From: UBA11524 sp051883695
Lineage (GTDB): Bacteria > Bacillota > Clostridia > Christensenellales > Aristaeellaceae
Direction of reading: 5' to 3'
Length of the DNA: 17,000 nucleotides
Assembly: GCA_051883695.1 (NCBI GenBank)
Contig: JBJEUF010000058.1
Coordinates: 1-17,000 of the forward strand
A program made the position numbers and the translations under genes. The notes beneath the pieces are model-generated. The model was not told where the DNA came from. It did no database searches and saw nothing but the letters and a program-made list of their open reading frames with translations. This document shows, in pieces, positions 14,308 through 17,000 of this stretch (positions are counted from its first letter, which is position 1; each line of letters begins with the position of its first letter).

Positions 14308-14440
14308 TACAGTCAGGGCGGGACGCCACCACCCGACCCTGTGCTGTGACCTCCCTGGCATTCTGAAAGGAATGCCAACCTCCCTATCCTCCATACAAGC
14401 AAAGGCCGCGGGCGTGTCAAAGCGCCGGCGGCCTTTGTGA
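14308..14440 (+). ncRNA. Candidate small regulatory RNA with anti-Shine-Dalgarno motifs
   Basis: A run of three hairpins in a gap with no gene. The first is ACAG-CAGGG-GGG paired with CCC-CCCTG-CTGT (14309-14347, small bulges); the second is an 8-bp stem TGGCATTC/GAATGCCA (14356-14377); the third is the terminator at 14401-14436. The linkers are single-stranded and contain ACCTCCC twice (14349-14355, 14378-14384) and CCTCC once more (14388-14392), complementary to ribosome binding sites. A TATGAT at 14297-14302 would place the transcript start at the base of the first hairpin, but no good -35 box is seen. It could equally be a 3' UTR product of the coiled-coil gene. I cannot assign it to a named RNA family. 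Confidence 0.45.
14401..14440 (+). terminator. Terminator hairpin after the alr operon and candidate small RNA
   Basis: 9-bp stem AAAGGCCGC / GCGGCCTTT (14401-14409 and 14428-14436), extended inside by GGCG/CGCC. The T run is only three bases and followed by G, so termination may be partial. Confidence 0.65.
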
Positions 14441-14509
14441 TGCGGTATAGCCCTTGTTTCCTTCGGGCATCATGGCAGGGGATGCAGGTTGCGGAAGGAG
14501 GCAGGGAAC

Positions 14510-15415
14510 ATGCGCAGAGGCCGGCTGCTGATGCTGATTGTGGGGATCACGGCGGTAGCGGTGCTGATGATGGCGATGAGCGACGGATTGGAAAAACCGG
14601 TGCAGGCGCAGATGGTGCAGGTCACGCGCGGGGATGTGACACAGATCGCCGCGCTGTCAGGCCGCGTGGCATACACGGATGAAACGCTGGTATATGCCGC
14701 CGCGCCGGGCATCGTGTCCGAGGTGCTCGTTAAGGAAGGGGAACGGGTGGCTCAGGGGCAGGCCCTTGTGCGGCTGGATACGGCGGGGTATGACCGGGCG
14801 GTCAGCGCCTGGCTGCAGGCAGGGGAAACCCTTGGCATGTCCGGCGCGGAGGATGCGTCGCTCCTATTGGAGGGCACCGTTATCCGGGCGCCGGAAAACT
14901 CCACGGTGCGTCAGATCATGACCTACCGCAGTGCGGCGGTCACAGCGGGGGTGCCTGTAGCGCTCCTGTCCTCCACGCAGCGGGTGATCCTTTGCAGCGC
15001 CGTGGAAGCGGATGTGCGCGATATCCGTGTGGGCATGGCGGCCCGCCTCTACGTGGAGGGCGCTGAAAAGGGCAGCGCCGTGGTGCAGCGGATCGGCGAG
15101 CTCACGGCGGAGCCGCTGACAGGGCGGCTGACGGCACAGGTCGCGCTGCTGCCGGATGCGCCGCTGGAGCTTCCGGCGGGCACTGCGGTGGATGCGGATA
15201 TCCTCCTTGCGCAAAGCACAAATGTGCCCGTGCTGCCTGTGGAGGTAATCACGGAGCGCGGTACGGTCTGGTGGGTCTGTGATGGAAGATGCACAGAAAT
15301 CCCGGTAGAAGTCGTGCAGCATGACGAAATGAGCGCATGGGTCAAGCTGCCGGAAGGACTCTGCGTGGCCGTCGGTGAATATACGGAAGGGCAGCGGGTG
15401 GAGGTGTCGCCGTGA
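14510..15415 (+). CDS. MacA/HlyD-like efflux adaptor (membrane fusion protein), short form
   Basis: A 301-residue envelope protein: one N-terminal membrane anchor (residues 5-22, no lipobox), then an extracytoplasmic part. The biotinyl-lipoyl domain is split into IVSEVLVKEGERVAQGQALVRLD (68-90) and TVIRAPENSTV (123-133). The linker between them is only about 30 residues, so the long coiled-coil hairpin of Gram-negative MacA is missing. A beta-barrel region follows, with the VRVGMAARLYV-like block near 180. Such adaptors work with MacB-type permeases. ATG at 14510 follows AAGGAGG by eight bases. The gene ends overlapping the permease start by four bases, so the pair is coupled. Confidence 0.87.
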   Translation: MRRGRLLMLIVGITAVAVLMMAMSDGLEKPVQAQMVQVTRGDVTQIAALSGRVAYTDETLVYAAAPGIVSEVLVKEGERVAQGQALVRLDTAGYDRAVSAWLQAGETLGMSGAEDASLLLEGTVIRAPENSTVRQIMTYRSAAVTAGVPVALLSSTQRVILCSAVEADVRDIRVGMAARLYVEGAEKGSAVVQRIGELTAEPLTGRLTAQVALLPDAPLELPAGTAVDADILLAQSTNVPVLPVEVITERGTVWWVCDGRCTEIPVEVVQHDEMSAWVKLPEGLCVAVGEYTEGQRVEVSP

Positions 15416-16551
15416 CGCTGCGGGATGCGGCGGCGCTGGCGGTTTCCAGCCTGCGTGGCAGCCTGATGCGCACCCTGCTGACGATTCTCGGACTGGGTGT
15501 GGGCGTGGGGGCCGTGCTGACGGTGATGACCCTGGGGGCCGCCGGAGAGGTGCGCGTCGAGGAGGAAATCGCCCGGCTGGGCGTGGACAAGGTCTGGATT
15601 ACCGCAGCGGACGAAGGCCATGCCCTGACGGCGGACTGCGCCCCGTGCCTCACGCGGGCAACGGGGGCACCCGCCTGCGCCGGAGCGTACACGGCAACCT
15701 TCGTGACGCTGAACGGACAGAGCGCCGCGGCGCAGATTGCGGGCTACGACGAGGGAATGCAGGCTGTACACGGCGCCCATGCCGCGCAGGGCAGGCTCTT
15801 TACCACCCGGGACTGGGCGCAGGGCAGCGCGGTCTGCATCGTGGATGAGGCGCTGGCGGAAAGCCTTGGCGGAGATGTGCTGCACCGCCGCGTCAGCGTG
15901 GGCGGACGGCGGTTCCTCGTGGTGGGTGTCGTCGGCGGAATGCCCATGCAGGCGATGGCGGTGGGCAGCGGGCTGCTGGTGCTGCCGCTGCGCGCCTATG
16001 GCGACACCTTCGGAGAGGACGTGCGGGAAGTGACGCTCGCGGTGCCCTCCGGGATGAACGCGGAGCAGCTGGCGGAGGACGCGCTGCTGGCGCTGGGGGA
16101 TACGGACGGCTATCGCGCGGACACCCTCGAGGAGGAGATTGACGCGGCGCGGCAGGTGATCCGCATCTTCGTGATGGTGCTGGCCTGCGTGGCAGCGGTG
16201 TGCATGCTCACCGGCGCCATCGGCGTGATGAACGTGCTGCTGGTGTCCGTGCGGGAGCGGCGGCGGGAGATCGGGCTGATGAAGGCTGTGGGCGGAACCA
16301 GGCGGCAGGTCGGCCTCGTCTTCCTGCTGGAAGCCATGGCTTACGCGCTGCTGGGCGGCGCGCTGGGACTCGTGCTGGGCGAAGGCATGATCCGCCTGTT
16401 CGGCGCATGGATTGGTCTGTCGGCGCATCTGACCCTTTGGACGGCGCTTCCGGTGCTGGCATCGGCGCTGCTGCTGGGCGCAGGCTTCGGCGTGGTGCCG
16501 GCGCTCCGGGCGGCGGCGATGGAGCCGGTCGATGCGCTCCGGTGCGAGTGA
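15412..16551 (+). CDS. MacB/FtsX-type ABC permease
   Basis: A 379-residue membrane protein of the MacB permease group without a fused ATPase. The N-terminal helix lies at about residues 20-42, then a 200-residue extracytoplasmic domain with Cys76, Cys79 and Cys89 near its start, then three C-terminal helices (about 252-282, 298-325, 340-365). The cytoplasmic loop RERRREIGLMKAVGGTRRQV is the diagnostic FtsX/MacB coupling motif, and the C-terminus AAAMEPVDALR is typical. The family drives tripartite or periplasmic machines and exports peptides, drugs or signals by mechanotransmission. Start is GTG at 15412, sharing GTGA with the adaptor stop. No LolD/MacB-type ATPase gene is adjacent; the ATPase at 16739 is a sugar-importer type with its own promoter. 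Confidence 0.9.
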   Translation: MTLRDAAALAVSSLRGSLMRTLLTILGLGVGVGAVLTVMTLGAAGEVRVEEEIARLGVDKVWITAADEGHALTADCAPCLTRATGAPACAGAYTATFVTLNGQSAAAQIAGYDEGMQAVHGAHAAQGRLFTTRDWAQGSAVCIVDEALAESLGGDVLHRRVSVGGRRFLVVGVVGGMPMQAMAVGSGLLVLPLRAYGDTFGEDVREVTLAVPSGMNAEQLAEDALLALGDTDGYRADTLEEEIDAARQVIRIFVMVLACVAAVCMLTGAIGVMNVLLVSVRERRREIGLMKAVGGTRRQVGLVFLLEAMAYALLGGALGLVLGEGMIRLFGAWIGLSAHLTLWTALPVLASALLLGAGFGVVPALRAAAMEPVDALRCE

Positions 16552-16586
16552 GTTTGGCAAAAGTGCATAGCAATTCTGGTGAGCCT

Positions 16587-16598
16587 TCGTCCGGACGA
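16587..16598. promoter_or_regulatory. Perfect 12-bp palindrome (TCGTCCGGACGA)
   Basis: Lies 35 bases after the permease stop and about 50 before the -35 box of the sugar ABC gene. It may be a regulator site or chance. No T run follows, so it is not a terminator. Confidence 0.3.
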
Positions 16599-16625
16599 TA
16601 CATTCTGCACAAGGAATCGTGAAAA

Positions 16626-16647
16626 GAATTGTCAAACCGGGCAATTC
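16626..16647. promoter_or_regulatory. Candidate operator, GAATTG-N10-CAATTC
   Basis: A 6-bp inverted repeat with arms 16626-16631 and 16642-16647. The right arm overlaps the -35 box of the promoter at 16645-16673. A repressor there would block the sugar ABC gene. The regulator is not in the window. Confidence 0.4.
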
Positions 16648-16673
16648 ACAAGGCGGGGGATTTCGGGTATAAT
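16645..16673 (+). promoter_or_regulatory. Sigma-A promoter of the sugar ABC ATPase gene
   Basis: TTCACA (16645-16650, five of six) and perfect TATAAT (16668-16673) are 17 bases apart, leaving a leader of about 60 bases before the ATG. Confidence 0.85.
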
Positions 16674-16738
16674 ATCGACAGTTGGATTGTGTAACATCAA
16701 TCGACTATGTCATACGATTTCAGAGGAGGAAACGGATT

Positions 16739-17000
16739 ATGGCAAGCGTATCTCTGCAGCACATTTACAAGGTGTATGCCGGCGGCGTCACCGCTGTCAG
16801 CGACTTCAACCTGGACATCAAGGACAAGGAATTTATCGTTCTGGTCGGTCCTTCCGGCTGTGGTAAGTCCACCACCCTGCGTATGGTCGCCGGTCTGGAG
16901 GAAATTTCCGACGGCGAGCTGTACATCGGCGACAAGCTGGTCAATGACGTCGCTCCCAAGGATCGCGACATCGCCATGGTGTTCCAGAACTACGCTCTGT
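16739..17000 (+). CDS. Sugar ABC importer ATPase, MsmX/UgpC/MalK type; first 87 codons, runs off the window
   Basis: The N-terminus reads MASVSLQHIYKVYAGGVTAV, followed by Walker A GPSGCGKST (residues 37-45, Lys43), AGLEEISDGELYIG and the Q loop MVFQNYALY with Gln83. These are typical of CUT1 sugar-importer ATPases, which in Firmicutes are often single genes serving several sugar transporters (MsmX in Bacillus). Full members have about 370 residues with a C-terminal TOBE region, which lies beyond base 17000. AGGAGG stands nine bases before the ATG. The gene has its own strong promoter and is preceded by two palindromes, so it is not expected to be an operon member of the MacB-like permease upstream. 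Confidence 0.93.
   Translation, partial: MASVSLQHIYKVYAGGVTAVSDFNLDIKDKEFIVLVGPSGCGKSTTLRMVAGLEEISDGELYIGDKLVNDVAPKDRDIAMVFQNYAL

Noticed and set aside
14300..14440. Known riboswitch or 6S RNA
   Set aside because: The hairpin order and motifs do not match a class I can recognise, and the length is short for 6S RNA; no downstream gene is closely coupled, since the next start is 70 bases past a terminator.

Overview
The window is a GC-rich stretch of a Firmicutes chromosome, most likely from an uncultured Clostridia lineage (a gut Christensenellales or Oscillospirales type is an inference, not proven). The grounds are strong AGGAGG-type ribosome binding sites before almost every gene, sigma-A promoters of the TTGACA/TATAAT type, GTG and TTG starts, and a gene set typical of Clostridia: a DUF711/ACT pair, a MarR plus paired ABC exporter operon, a YkvI-like protein, and coaD followed by a coiled-coil protein. 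No rRNA, tRNA, CRISPR array, transposase, integrase or phage gene was seen.

Left part (1-7126, all on the minus strand). An ACT-domain protein and the N-terminal half of a DUF711/PFL protein form one transcription unit with its own promoter. Upstream lies a 440-base gap with two near-identical ~100-base repeats and the terminator of the next unit. That unit is a four-gene operon: a MarR regulator, two ABC exporter half-transporters and a DUF4375 (DMP19-like) protein. The two half-transporters carry complementary degenerate ATPase motifs, which marks them as a heterodimer. The marR promoter overlaps a palindrome, and its -35 box lies in one end of a 260-base hairpin-rich repeat island. Next is an SPL-type radical SAM protein with a near-perfect promoter.

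Right part (7203-17000, all on the plus strand). murC is transcribed divergently from the radical SAM gene and ends at a clear terminator. A YkvI-like membrane protein follows. A promoter at 9764-9792 then starts a compact housekeeping run: alr (D-alanine), 5-formyl-THF cyclo-ligase, an unknown membrane protein, rsmD (16S rRNA methylation), coaD (coenzyme A) and a long coiled-coil protein. murC and alr both serve peptidoglycan precursor synthesis. After a 309-base gap holding a candidate small RNA with three anti-Shine-Dalgarno-like CCTCC motifs comes a MacA-like adaptor overlapping a MacB-like permease, with no partner ATPase beside them. The window ends in the first 87 codons of a sugar-importer ATPase of the MsmX/UgpC type, with a strong promoter of its own.

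The points most worth a second look are the candidate small RNA (14308-14440), the two intergenic repeat regions (1168-1403 and 5967-6224), and the MacA/MacB pair with a very short adaptor and no ATPase.
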